This document shows, piece after piece, positions 34,701 through 48,700 of a stretch of DNA of 64,000 nt (positions are counted from its first letter, which is position 1; every line of letters starts with the position of its first letter). The DNA is from Nemertoderma westbladi (taxonomy: Eukaryota; Xenacoelomorpha; Nemertodermatida; Nemertodermatidae). The position numbers and the translations under genes are program-made. The stretch is taken from positions 27,755-91,754 of the forward strand of contig JAUCBJ010001839.1 in NCBI GenBank assembly GCA_032718475.1, written 5' to 3'. The notes under the pieces are model-generated. The model made no database searches. It was not told the DNA's origin and worked only from the letters and a program-made list of their open reading frames with translations.

Positions 34701-37700
34701 CCCACTTAATAATCTACAGACCCCACTTACTAAACTACAGACCCCACTTACTAAACTACAGACCCCACTTACTAAACTACAGACCCCACTTAATAATCTA
34801 CAGACCCCACTTACTAAACTACAGACACCACTTACTAAACTACAGACCCCACTTACTAAACTACAGACCCCACTTAATAATCTACAGACCCCACTTACTA
34901 AACTACAGACCCCACTTACTAAACTACAGACCCCACTTAATAATCTACAGACCCCACTTACTAAACTACAGTCACCACTTACTAAACTACAGTCCCGACT
35001 TACTAAACTACAGTCACCACTTACTAAACTAAAGTCCCAACTTAATTAACTACAGGCCCCACTTACTAAACTACAGCCCCCACTTATAAACTACAGACCC
35101 CACTTACTAAACTACAGTCACCACTTACTAAACTAAAGTCCCAACTTAATTAACTACAGGCCCCACTTACTAAACTACAGACCCCACTTATAAACTACAG
35201 ACCCCACTTACTAAACTACAGTCACCACTTACTAAACTAAAGTCCCAACTTAATTAACTACAGACCCCACTTACTAAACTACAGACCCCACTTACTAAAC
35301 TACAGACCCCACTTACTAAACTACAGACCCCACTTACTAAACTACAGTCACCACTTACTAAACTACAGACCCCACTTAATAATCTACAGACCCCACTTAC
35401 TAAACTACAGACCCCACTTACTAAACTACAGACCCCACTTAATAATCTACAGACCCCACTTACTAAACTACAGACACCACTTACTAAACTACAGACCCCA
35501 CTTACTAAACTACAGACCCCACTTAATAATCTACAGACCCCACTTACTAAACTACAGACCCCACTTACTAAACTACAGACCCCACTTACTAAACTACAGA
35601 CCCCACTTAATAATCTACAGACCCCACTTACTAAACTACATTCCCCACTTATTAAACTAAAGTCCCAACTTAATTAACTACAGACCCCACTTACTAAACT
35701 ACAGACCCCACTTACTAAACTACAGACCCCACTTACTAAACTACAGACCCCACTTACTAAACTACAGTCACCACTTACTAAATTAAAGTCCCAACTTAAT
35801 TAACTACAGACCCCCCTTACTAAACTACAGACCCCACTTACTAAACTACAGTCCCCACTTACTAAACTACAGACCCCATTTACTAAACTAAAGGCCCAAC
35901 TTAATTAACTACAGTCCCCACTTACTAAACTACAGTCACCACTTACTAAACTACAGACCAAACTTACTAAACTACAGACCCCACTTACTAAACTACAGAC
36001 CCCACTTACTAAACTACAGACCCCACTTACTAAACTACAGACCCCACTTACTAAACTACAGACCCCACTTACTAAACTACAGTCACCACTTACTAAACTA
36101 CAGACCCCACTTAATAATCTACAGACCCCACTTACTAAACTACAGACCCCACTTACTAAACTACAGACCCCACTTAATAATCTACAGACCCCACTTACTA
36201 AACTACAGACACCACTTACTAAACTACAGACCCCACTTACTAAACTACAGACCCCACTTAATAATCTACAGACCCCACTTACTAAACTACAGACCCCACT
36301 TACTAAACTACAGACCCCACTTACTAAACTACAGACCCCACTTAATAATCTACAGACCCCACTTACTAAACTACATTCCCCACTTATTAAACTAAAGTCC
36401 CAACTTAATTAACTACAGACCCCACTTACTAAACTACAGACCCCACTTACTAAACTACAGACCCCACTTACTAAACTACAGACCCCACTTACTAAACTAC
36501 AGTCACCACTTACTAAATTAAAGTCCCAACTTAATTAACTACAGACCCCCCTTACTAAACTACAGACCCCACTTACTAAACTACAGTCCCCACTTACTAA
36601 ACTACAGACCCCATTTACTAAACTAAAGGCCCAACTTAATTAACTACAGTCCCCACTTACTAAACTACAGTCACCACTTACTAAACTACAGACCAAACTT
36701 ACTAAACTACAGACCCCACTTACTAAACTACAGACCCCACTTACTAAACTACAGACCCAACTTACTAAACTACAGTCACCACTTACTAAATTAAAGTCCC
36801 AACTTAATTAACTACAGACCCCCCTTACTAAACTACAGACCCCACTTACTAAACTACAGTCCCCACTTACTAAACTACAGACCCCATTTACTAAACTAAA
36901 GGCCCAACTTAATTAACTACAGTCCCCACTTACTAAACTACAGTCACCACTTACTAAACTACAGACCAAACTTACTAAACTACAGACCCCACTTACTAAA
37001 CTACAGTCACCACTTACTAAATTAAAGTCCCAACTTAATTAACTACAGACCCCCCTTACTAAACTACAGACCCCACTTACTAAACTACAGACCCCACTTA
37101 CTAAACTACAGTCACCACTTACTAAATTAAAGTCCCAACTTAATTAACTACAGACCCCCCTTACTAAACTACAGACCCCACTTACTAAACTACAGACCCC
37201 ACTTACTAAACTACAGACCCCACTTACTAAACTACAGACCCCACTTACTAAACTACAGACCCCACTTACTAAACTACAGACCCCACTTACTAAACTACAG
37301 TCCCAACTTAATAAATTAAAGTCCCAACTTAATTAACTACAGACCCCCCTTACTAAACTACAGACCCCACTTACTAAACTACAGTCCCCACTTACTAAAC
37401 TACAGACCCCATTTACTAAACTAAAGGCCCAACTTAATTAACTACAGTCCCCACTTACTAAACTACAGACCCCACTTACTAAACTACAGTCCCCACTTAC
37501 TAAACTACAGACCCCACTTACTAAACTACAGACCCCACTTACTAAACTACAGTCACCACTTACTAAATTAAAGTCCCAACTTAATTAACTACAGACCCCC
37601 CTTACTAAACTACAGACCCCACTTACTAAACTACAGACCCCACTTACTAAACTACAGACCCCACTTACTAAACTACAGACCCCACTTACTAAACTACAGA

Positions 37701-40700
37701 CCCCACTTACTAAACTACAGACCCCACTTACTAAACTACAGTCCCAACTTAATAAATTAAAGTCCCAACTTAATTAACTACAGACCCCCCTTACTAAACT
37801 ACAGACCCCACTTTATAATCTACAGACCCCACTTACTAAACTACAGACCCCACTTACTAAACTACAGACCCCACTTACTAAACTACAGACCCCACTTACT
37901 AAACTACAGTCCCAACTTAATAAATTAAAGTCCCAACTTAATTAACTACAGACCCCCCTTACTAAACTACAGACCCCACTTACTAAACTACAGTCCCCAC
38001 TTACTAAACTACAGACCCCATTTACTAAACTAAAGGCCCAACTTAATTAACTACAGTCCCCACTTACTAAACTACAGACCCCACTTACTAAACTACAGTC
38101 CCCACTTACTAAACTACAGACCCCATTTACTAAACTAAAGGCCCAACTTAATTAACTACAGTCCCCACTTACTAAACTACAGTCACCACTTACTAAACTA
38201 CAGACCAAACTTACTAAACTACAGACCCCACTTACTAAACTACAGTCACCACTTACTAAATTAAAGTCCCAACTTAATTAACTACAGACCCCCCTTACTA
38301 AACTACAGACCCCACTTACTAAACTACAGACCCCACTTACTAAACTACAGACCCCACTTAATAATCTACAGACCCCACTTACTAAACTACAGACACCACT
38401 TACTAAACTACAGACCCCACTTATGTACTAAACTACAGACCCCACTTAATAATCTACAGACCCCACTTACTAAACTACAGACCCCACTTACTAAACTACA
38501 GACCCCACTTACTAAACTACAGACCCCACTTAATAATCTACAGACCCCACTTACTAAACTACATTCCCCACTTACTAAACTAAAGTCCCAACTTAATTAA
38601 CTACAGACCCCACTTACTAAACTACAGACCCCACTTACTAAACTACAGACCAAACTTACTAAACTACAGACCCCACTTACTAAACTACAGACCCCACTTA
38701 CTAAACTACAGACCCCACTTACTAAACTACAGTCACCACTTACTAAACTAAAGTCCCAACTTAATTAACTACAGACCCCACTTAATAAACTACAGTCCCA
38801 ACTTACTAAACTACAGTCCCGACTTACTAAACTACAGACCCCACTTACTAAACTACAGTCACCACTTACTAAACTAAAGTCCCAACTTAATTAACTACAG
38901 ACCCCACTTAATAAACTACAGTCCCAACTTACTAAACTACAGTCCCGACTTACTAAACTACAGTCACCACTTACTAAACTAAAGTCCCAACTTAATTAAC
39001 TACAGGGCCCACTTACTAAACTACAGTCCCGACTTACTAAACTACAGTCCCGACTTACTAAACTACAGTCACCACTTACTAAACTAAAGTCCCCACTTAC
39101 TAAACTACAGTCACCACTTACTAAACTAAAGTCCCGCCTTACTAAACTACAGTCCCCACTTACTAGACTACAGACCCAACTTACTATACTACAGTCACCA
39201 CTTACTAAACTACAGACCCAACTTACTAAACTACAGTCCCCACTTACTAAACTACAGTCACCACTTACTAAACTAAAGTCCCGCCTTACTAAACTACAGT
39301 CCCCACTTACTAAACTACAGACCCAACTTACTAAACTACAGTCACCACTTACTAAACTAAAGTCCCGCCTTACTAAACTACAGTCCTCACTTACTAAACT
39401 ACAGTCCTCACTTACTAAACTACAGTCCCGACTTACTAAACTACAGACCCCACTTACTAAACTAAAGTCCCGCCTTACTAAACTACAGTCCCCACTTACT
39501 AAACTAAAGTCCCAACTTAATTAACTACAGACCCCCCTTACTAAACTACAGACCCCACTTACTAAACTACAGACCCCACTTACTAAACTACAGACCCCAC
39601 TTAATAATCTACAGACCCCACTTACTAAACTACATTCCCCACTTACTAAACTAAAGTCCCAACTTAATTAACTACAGACCCCACTTACTAAACTACAGAC
39701 CCCACTTACTAAACTACAGACCCCACTTACTAAACTACAGACCCCACTTACTAAACTAAAGTCCCGCCTTACTAAACTACAGTCCCCACTTACTAAACTA
39801 CAGACCCCACTTACTAAACTACAGACCCCACTTACTAAACTACAGACCCCACTTAATAATCTACAGACCCCACTTACTAAACTACATTCCCCACTTACTA
39901 AACTAAAGTCCCAACTTAATTAACTACAGACCCCACTTACTAAACTACAGACCCCACTTACTAAACTACAGTCCCCACTTACTAAACTACAGACCCCACT
40001 TACTAAACTACAGACCCCACTTACTAAACTACAGACCCCACTTACTAAACTAAAGTCCCGCCTTACTAAACTACAGTCCTCACTTACTAAACTACAGTCC
40101 TCACTTACTAAACTACAGTCCCGACTTACTAAACTACAGACCCCACTTACTAAACTAAAGTCCCGCCTTACTAAACTACAGTCCCCACTTACTAAACTAC
40201 AGACCCCACTTACTAAACTACAGACCCCACTTAATAATCTACAGACCCCACTTACTAAACTACATTCCCCACTTACTAAACTAAAGTCCCAACTTAATTA
40301 ACTACAGACCCCACTTACTAATCTACAGACCCCACTTACTAAACTACAGTCACCACTTACTAAACTACAGGCCCCACTTACTAAACTACAGACCCCACTT
40401 ACTAAACTACAGACCCCACTTAATAATCTACAGACCCCACTTACTAAACTACAGACCCCACTTACTAAACTACAGACCCCACTTACTAAACTACAGACCC
40501 CACTTAATAATCTACAGACCCCACTTACTAAACTACAGACACCACTTACTAAACTACAGACCCCACTTACTAAACTACAGACCCCACTTAATAATCTACA
40601 GACCCCACTTACTAAACTACAGACCCCACTTACTAAACTACAGACCCCACTTAATAATCTACAGACCCCACTTACTAAACTACAGTCACCACTTACTAAA

Positions 40701-42866
40701 CTACAGTCCCGACTTACTAAACTACAGTCACCACTTACTAAACTAAAGTCCCAACTTAATTAACTACAGGCCCCACTTACTAAACTACAGCCCCCACTTA
40801 TAAACTACAGACCCCACTTACTAAACTACAGTCACCACTTACTAAACTAAAGTCCCAACTTAATTAACTACAGGCCCCACTTACTAAACTACAGACCCCA
40901 CTTATAAACTACAGACCCCACTTACTAAACTACAGTCACCACTTACTAAACTAAAGTCCCAACTTAATTAACTACAGACCCCACTTACTAAACTACAGAC
41001 CCCACTTACTAAACTACAGACCCCACTTACTAAACTACAGACCCCACTTACTAAACTACAGTCACCACTTACTAAACTACAGACCCCACTTAATAATCTA
41101 CAGACCCCACTTACTAAACTACAGACCCCACTTACTAAACTACAGACCCCACTTAATAATCTACAGACCCCACTTACTAAACTACAGACACCACTTACTA
41201 AACTACAGACCCCACTTACTAAACTACAGACCCCACTTAATAATCTACAGACCCCACTTACTAAACTACAGACCCCACTTACTAAACTACAGACCCCACT
41301 TACTAAACTACAGACCCCACTTAATAATCTACAGACCCCACTTACTAAACTACATTCCCCACTTACTAAACTAAAGTCCCAACTTAATTAACTACAGACC
41401 CCACTTACTAAACTACAGACCCCACTTACTAAACTACAGACCCCACTTACTAAACTACAGACCCCACTTACTAAACTACAGTCCCCACTTACTAAACTAC
41501 AGACCCCACTTACTAAACTACAGTCACCACTTACTAAATTAAAGTCCCAACTTAATTAACTACAGACCCCCCTTACTAAACTACAGACCCCACTTACTAA
41601 ACTACAGTCCCCACTTACTAAACTACAGACCCCATTTACTAAACTAAAGGCCCAACTTAATTAACTACAGTCCCCACTTACTAAACTACAGTCACCACTT
41701 ACTAAACTACAGACCAAACTTACTAAACTACAGACCCCACTTACTAAACTACAGTCACCACTTACTAAATTAAAGTCCCAACTTAATTAACTACAGACCC
41801 CCCTTACTAAACTACAGACCCCACTTACTAAACTACAGTCCCCACTTACTAAACTACAGACCCCATTTACTAAACTAAAGGCCCAACTTAATTATCTACA
41901 GACCCCACTTACTAAACTACAGACACCACTTACTAAACTACAGACCCCACTTACTAAACTACAGACCCCACTTACTAAACTACAGACCCCACTTACTAAA
42001 CTACAGACCCCACTTACTAAACTACAGTCCCCACTTACTAAATTAAAGTCCCAACTTAATTAACTACAGACCCCCCTTACTAAACTACAGACCCCACTTA
42101 CTAAACTACAGACCCAACTTACTAAACTACAGACCCAACTTACTACAGTCACCACTTACTAAACTAAAGTCCCAACTTAATTAACTACAGACCCCCCTTA
42201 CTAAACTACAGACCCCACTTACTAAACTACAGTCCCCACTTACTAAACTACAGACCCAACTTACTAAACTACAGTCACCACTTACTAAACTACAGTCCCC
42301 ACTTACTAAACTACAGACCCCACTTACTAAACTAAAGTCCCAACTTAATTAACTACAGATCCCCCTTACTAAACTACAGTCCCCACTTACTAAACTACAG
42401 TCCCCACTTACTAAACTACAGTCACCACTTACTAAACTAAAGTCCCAACTTAATTAACTACAGACCCCCCTTACTAAACTACAGACCCCACTTACTAAAC
42501 TACAGACCCCACTTACTAAACTACAGTCCCCACTTACTAAACTACAGTCCCCACTTACTAAACTACAGTCACCACTTACTAAACTAAAGTCCCAACTTAA
42601 TTAACTACAGACCCCCCTTACTAAACTACAGACCCCACTTACTAAACTACAGACCCCACTTACTAAACTAAAGTCCCAACTTAATTAACTACAGATCCCC
42701 CTTACTAAACTACAGGCCCCACTTACTAAACTACAGACCCCACTTACTAAACTACAGACCCCACTTAATAATCTACAGACCCCACTTACTAAACTACAGA
42801 CCCCACTTAATAATCTACAGACCCCACTTACTAAACTACAGACCCCACTTAATAATCTACAGACCC
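25750..42866. repeat. 21-bp satellite array D, 17 kb
   Basis: About 815 tandem units with plus-strand consensus CTTACTAAACTACAGACCCCA (last bases vary: GTCACC, GTCCCG, GTCCTC, GGCCCC, TTCCCC). A frequent variant has CTTAATTAACTACAG, another CTTAATAATCTACAG. It is intronic and transcribed on minus, where the unit reads GTAAGTGGGGTCTGTAGTTTA, i.e. a consensus-like 5' splice site in most units. Longer-range repeats exist: the block starting with the GGGCCC variant at 33181 recurs at about 39000, and the marker CAGCCCCCACTTATAAAC is at about 35070 and 40787, giving an offset near 5.7-5.8 kb. Open frames such as 29042-29329 are period-21 artefacts. Confidence 0.97.
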
Positions 42867-44190
42867 GTGCTAGCAGAACAACGAAATCTGCCTTCCCGTG
42901 GCATGACTGGTCCTCTCTGTTGCAACAGCCAAGTGTGAGATCCATCTTCACACTACAGCTAAGCAACAGGTATGAGGTTCTTGCCTCTGAGGCGGCAGAT
43001 CACTGTGAGGGCTATACTGCCTTCACAGAGGCAGTTAAGTTAGCAGCTGCAGAAACAGTTCCTGTATACCCTCAAAACAGGAAACGGGCCCCCTGGACTG
43101 ACAACAAAATTCAGAAGTGCCGAAATGACCTCTACAAGGCGCAGAAAGAGTCCCACTCAAACAGACTACAGCGGCCAAGAATGCAGTTAAGGCTGTATCT
43201 AGGTCCCTGAACAGGCAGTACTTTGTTAATTTACAGGAGCTAATAAACCAACAGGTTGATGCCATCAATGATGCTGACGACAGCAGGCAATCATCCCAGG
43301 CATGGAGATCGATCAATCTGCTTACTGGGCGGAAAAGCCAACCAACCACCAAGGTTAAGACTGAATCACCAGCCGATCGCCTCAATGGTTGGAAAGCCCA
43401 CTTTGAAAAGCTCCTCAATAATGACAGGGTATTGCCTGATGACTTTATAGAAGTAAAAGTGTCTGAATCTGTATTCCCAGATATTCCCATTGGTGATATC
43501 TCCTTTGCAGAAGTGAAGGCTGCTGCAAAGAGCATTAAGACCAATCGTGCCAGTGGAGTAGATGGTGTTCCCCCTGAGGTCTTTAAAATACCTTAGTGTT
43601 TAAAGCTCATCTATCCCATCCATAGTAGACATGTACCGAACAACAAGAGTCCCACAAGAAATGAAACCAAACAAGCTCCTATAGCTAACCGTTAATAAAC
43701 AACGGCTCCTCAGCTCATTAGAACATGCTGCTTCTAGTGTTGGTCTTTTTATTAACTCCAGAAAGACCAAAATTTTGACAGTTAACTTTGAAAGTCCTCA
43801 GCAAGTCTCTGATCGGATGAGCATAAGCTCAAAAGATGGCATGCTTGAGCATGTGGATGACTTCTGTTACCTGGGATCATGGATCCGGAAGTCAGGTGAG
43901 GACCTTCAAATACGTAAGGGAAAGGCATGGGCAGCCTTGAATAGGCTTTCCAGGATTTGGAAGTCAACGAGAATTAATCGGAAACTTAAGGTCCGATTAC
44001 TTAGAGCAGCAGTAGTTCCAGTACTCCTCTATGGGAGTCCATGCTGGGCTCTAACTGCTGAGGACACCAAATCTCTGGATGGCACATCACAAGAATGCTA
44101 CGCCGGGTTCATTGTGTCAAGTACAATGCACACATCTCCAACCAGACACTATATAACATTGAAGGTGTCTCAATGGTTCCCCCAAGCTTG
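42867..44190 (+). mobile_element. LINE fragment with internal deletion (non-LTR retrotransposon)
   Basis: Plus-strand remnant of an ORF2. 42867-43200 encodes the linker region (FPWHDWSSLL, then NRKRAPWTDNKI). After a frameshift at about 43165-43205, 43207-43596 continues with LNRQYFVNLQ to the RT entry motif (SIKTNRASGVDGVPPEVFK) and a TAG. 43690-44190 resumes past the deleted catalytic core with the RT C-terminal region (VDDFCYLGSWI, LLYGSPCWALT). The YxDD segment is missing. It resembles the endonuclease-reverse transcriptase LINEs common in invertebrates. It sits exactly between arrays D and E. Confidence 0.85.
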
Positions 44191-45522
44191 ACACTAGACT
44201 TACCGACACCTACACTTACCGACACCCGCACTTACTGACACCGACATCTACACCTATTAACAGTTACCAATTTGCACGTACCTACAAACTCTACTTACCG
44301 ACACCCACACCTACACCTACACCTACACCTACCGACACCTAAACTTACCGACACCTACACTTACCGACACCTACACTTACCGACACCGACACCTACACTT
44401 ACCGACACCGACATCTACACCTATTAACAGTTACTAATTTGCACTTACCTACAAACTCTACTTACCGACACCCACACCTACCGACATATACACCTACCGA
44501 GACCTACACCTACTGTCACCTAGACTTACCGACACCTACACAAACCGACACCATGACTTACCGACTCCTACACTTACCGACACCCACACATACTGACACC
44601 GACATCTACACCTATTAAAGGTTACCAATTTGCACTTACCTACAAACTCTACTTACCGACACCCACACTTAACGATACCTACACTTACTGACACCTACAC
44701 CTACCGACACCTAGACTTACCGACACCTACACAAACCGACACCATGACTTACCGACACCTACACTTACCAACACCCACACCTACCGACACTTACCTACAA
44801 ACTCTACTTACCGACACCTACACTTAACGACACCTAGATTTACCGACACCTACACTTACCAACACCCACACCTACCGACACTTACCTACAAACTCTACTT
44901 ACCGACACCTACACTTAACGACACCTAGATTTACCGACACCTACACTTACCAACACCTACACCTACCGACACCTACACTTACCAACACCCACACCTACCG
45001 ATACCCACACCTAACGACACCTACACCTACCGACACCTACACTTACCGACACCTACACTTAACTACAAACTCTACTTACCCACACCTACACTTAACGACA
45101 CCTAGATTTACCGACACCTACACTTACCGACACCTACACCTACCGACACCTACACTTACCAACACCCACTACTACCGACACCCACACCTACCGACACCCA
45201 CACTTAACGACACCTACACCTACCGACACCTAGACTTACCGACACCTACACTTACCTACAAACTCTACTTACCGACACCTACACTTAACGACACCTAGAT
45301 TTACCGACACCTACACTTACCGACACCTACACCTACCGACACCCACACCTACCGACACCTACAGCTACCGACACTTACCGACACCTACACTTACCGACAC
45401 CCACACCTACCGACACCTACACCTACCGACACCCACACCTAACGACACCTACACCTACCGACACCTACACTTACCGACACCTACACTTACCGACACCTAC
45501 ACTTACCGACACCTACACTTAC
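44191..45522. repeat. 16-bp minisatellite array E, copies of the adjacent 5' splice junction
   Basis: About 80 units, plus strand TTACCGACACCTACAC with variants (CTACCGACACCCACAC, TTAACGACACC). On the coding (minus) strand the unit reads GTAAGTGTAGGTGTCG. The array starts exactly at the donor of exon 45523-45700, whose junction is GTGTCG|GTAAGTGTAGGTG, so every unit carries the exon's last bases and its 5' splice site. A secondary longer period is marked by TACAAACTCTACTTACC. Confidence 0.93.
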
Positions 45523-45700
45523 CGACACATTCTCCATCCCCATCCCCATCGGGGTCCAGCAACCGGTAACCGTCGTGGCAGTTACACCGGAAGGTTCCCG
45601 GTAGATCCTCGCAATCGGAAACCGATTCGTCGCAGTTATCCTCTCCATCCATGCATTCGTTCTCATTCTCACACTCATAGTCATCGTTCTCGATGTATCC
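45523..45700 (-). CDS. EGF exon: tail of one module plus one full module
   Basis: 178 bp, phase 0 start and phase 1 end, acceptor TTGTCAG|GG and donor GTCG|GTAAGTGTAG. Begins GYIENDDYEC, completing the EGF started in 48978-49229 (CECDP|GYIEN). It then encodes an acidic EGF (NENECMDGEDNC) ending in a DPDGDGDGEC run. Its donor is the first unit of the tandem donor array E. Confidence 0.9.
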
Positions 45701-48700
45701 CTGACAACGAAAAGGAACGATTTTTTAAGCAATACAAAAATTATAATTACATTTTATTTTAGTTTTATGGTAATTTTATGTTAATGTATTGTGTAATATT
45801 GATGTGTAATTAATTATAAAAAATTAGTGCTTAGATAAAGGTGCTGACTTTAAAGATTAACTTAAAAAATGTATTTTATACCGATTTGCTCACCTACTAT
45901 ATACCTATTCCTGTTGTACCTGGTGGGTCGGGTGTGTACTGTTGTTGTACCTGGTGGGTCGGGTGTGTACTGTTGTTGTACCTGGTGGGTCGGGTGTGTA
46001 CTGTTTGATTGCTCACCTACTACATACCCATTCCTGTTGTACCTGGTGGGTCGGGTGTGTACTGTTTGATTGCTCACCTACTACATACCTATTCCTGTTG
46101 TACCTGGTGGGTCGGGTGTGTACTGTTTGATTTAAATTGGATTCCTTAAATATTAATATTTTATTTACTAGACTTTAATATTTTCCAGGTGCTTAGTTTA
46201 TTGATGATTTTACGTATTTACATGTTTTACTATTATATGTCAATTTTACTTAATATACCCGACGGTGGCTTAAAGTCCGGTTCAATAAAAAAAAATAAAA
46301 AATAAAAGGAAGCTCCCTTGGAAATAAGCTGAAAGGTTTAGGGGTAATCCTATATGTTATGTTGGACAAAACCTTTATACCGGTACATTGTTTAGTGTTA
46401 AATGAAAAACGAGTTAAATGATCAATGCCATTATATAACTAATATTTGGTTTCAATGGACTTATATGGTCATTCACCTGTAATGCAAGTTTCAGCTTTGA
46501 TGTTTTAGACTGCAATGCAGGTTACAATGCAGGAATACGAAATCCTCAAATACATTCGTACCTGGGAATCATACGTACATGGACCTGCTGCCATGACCAT
46601 CACCTAGCAAGCATTACACACAGCGATCGCCAAACTACACTCTACCGATCCATCTTCGGGTGAAAGAATACAAAGTTAAAATGGATTGCCGAACATGCGA
46701 TGGTTGAGGAATCTGCACATACGCGATCGCGACTAGATACGGTCCCGACTGAAGAATTAGGCCTAGAGGCCAACCCGCCACGAGTCTCAAACCGGAAATT
46801 CCACCAGTGGATGGACTGTCTCTTCTTCCGCAATTTCCGATACCTTGGATCTCCACCATTTGGGACATTTACAGACCCCAGAAGAACATCCCCAAGAGCG
46901 AATAACACCCGGTCGACGAAATTCAAAATTCGAACCCAAGGCCAAGGGTCCAAAGAAGAAACACAAGAAAAAACGTGATAACTGATAAATCTTTCACGTG
47001 CATTATTATACTGTAGTAAATCATAGTTGATCTGATATCAAACTTGTGTATAATAGATTTGATATAGTTATATACTGTTTGATATAAAATATTTAAGAAA
47101 AAAACGTCATAAATGAAAAGTTACAATCTCTATATCAGCTTCATTCCCCGGACGCCAGAAGGGCTCGCTACGCCTCTAACGGCAGGGCCTAAATAAAGGT
47201 GACGGTAGACAGTACTGTTTGTGATGTAATAAAATATAATACCCGTAGTTAGTGAACGTACAGTATGTGCTGTAGACTGTCCCCCCAACCTGGTACAATG
47301 CGAGGCCTTAAATTAGCGACCTATTCACAGTCTCACCAAATATAGACCCATATTACGTCTACGGATCACTGCAAAGTTTAGTGTTGGGACTCATTATGTG
47401 GCGGATAATAAACTGTCCAGACAATAAAGCACTAGAAGCTTGGGAAATTTTGCAATCGCAAGCATATGACGAATGTATTGTAAATAATAGTTATGATCAA
47501 GAGAGCTGGAGAAATAATAAACTAATCAAACCAACATTCCATTTCTTTGATATGTTATGCGGATTGAAGCTCTCATTCTAATATTTGTTAGATCTCACCG
47601 TGAAAGAAATGTTCTACTCTATTTAGAAGGTCTACAGACCTTAGTTTAGTACAAATCTATTTTTCGCCTTGGATCATTACAATTACAGTAGGTGGATAAG
47701 TGTTCATATTCGGGATATGAAGTCCCTACCGCACGCACACACAACACTCTCAGCAATTTCTTGATGGGGATTGGGTTGTACAGTACCAAAAACATTGTGC
47801 CGACAGGAGAACAAACTATTAAAGGGCCATGGAAGAATACTTGGGCTAACAGAAAACCCATAGTTAATGCAGCATTGGCTTCTTGTAGCACCTGATAATT
47901 AGGGCAATTTTGTAACAACGAATAATTTTATTATAATTATAATTAGTAAGAAATTAAAAAATAAAAAAATAAATAAGACAGAATGAGTTTCAAACTTTTA
48001 ATTTAAACATCTATTTATATTTATTTAATTCACCAAAAAGGTTTTTAAATTATGTACAATAAAATATTCGGGATATTATTAAAACAGGAGTTAGCACTTT
48101 AATAATTTAATATTTAAAAATAAAACTAATAGTAATAGTAAATAAAATATGTTTGTTTTCCATTCAACACCGAGCGCAATGGCTAAGGGATTTTTTATTC
48201 TCGGGACAATCGAGCAGATGGTATATTGTATTCATTCGGCGAATGATAAGAAGAGTTCTTACAATATTTACAGTATAGTGGAACCCATGGATGACAAATC
48301 GAGTGTAATACATGTAACCCTTTAACTATTTACAATTATTATAGCTGAGCTGTAAAATGGATGGAGACACATAAAAAAATGTATGTATTATTTTCTATCA
48401 TGGTCAACTCCTGTATATGGGGCTATGGTTACACCTGTACTGGTCCATTCCAAGTCGATTAACTAAAACTAATTTAATAAGCTATAGGCCTCTCTCTGGT
48501 GTGAAAAACATAATTATATTTGATGATATGTTGAGTTATGTATCCGAAACATCATCAAGTTCATCATATCTGCGAAACAAACCTTTCTAAAACGTTTCAA
48601 CAGAACTAGTATAATAAGCTTATAATAATACGCAGTGTCATACGTATGTTTTATGGGAATAAACACAAATATTATAATCGTTGTTAATTTACATTTTCTA

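Noticed and set aside
43035-43544. 169-codon minus-strand open frame
   Set aside because: Antisense of the plus-strand LINE ORF, which has recognisable RT-linker and RT-entry motifs.
46642-46953. 103-codon minus-strand open frame in the intron
   Set aside because: No domain recognised and overlapping frames on both strands; probably repeat-derived, so not called as a gene.
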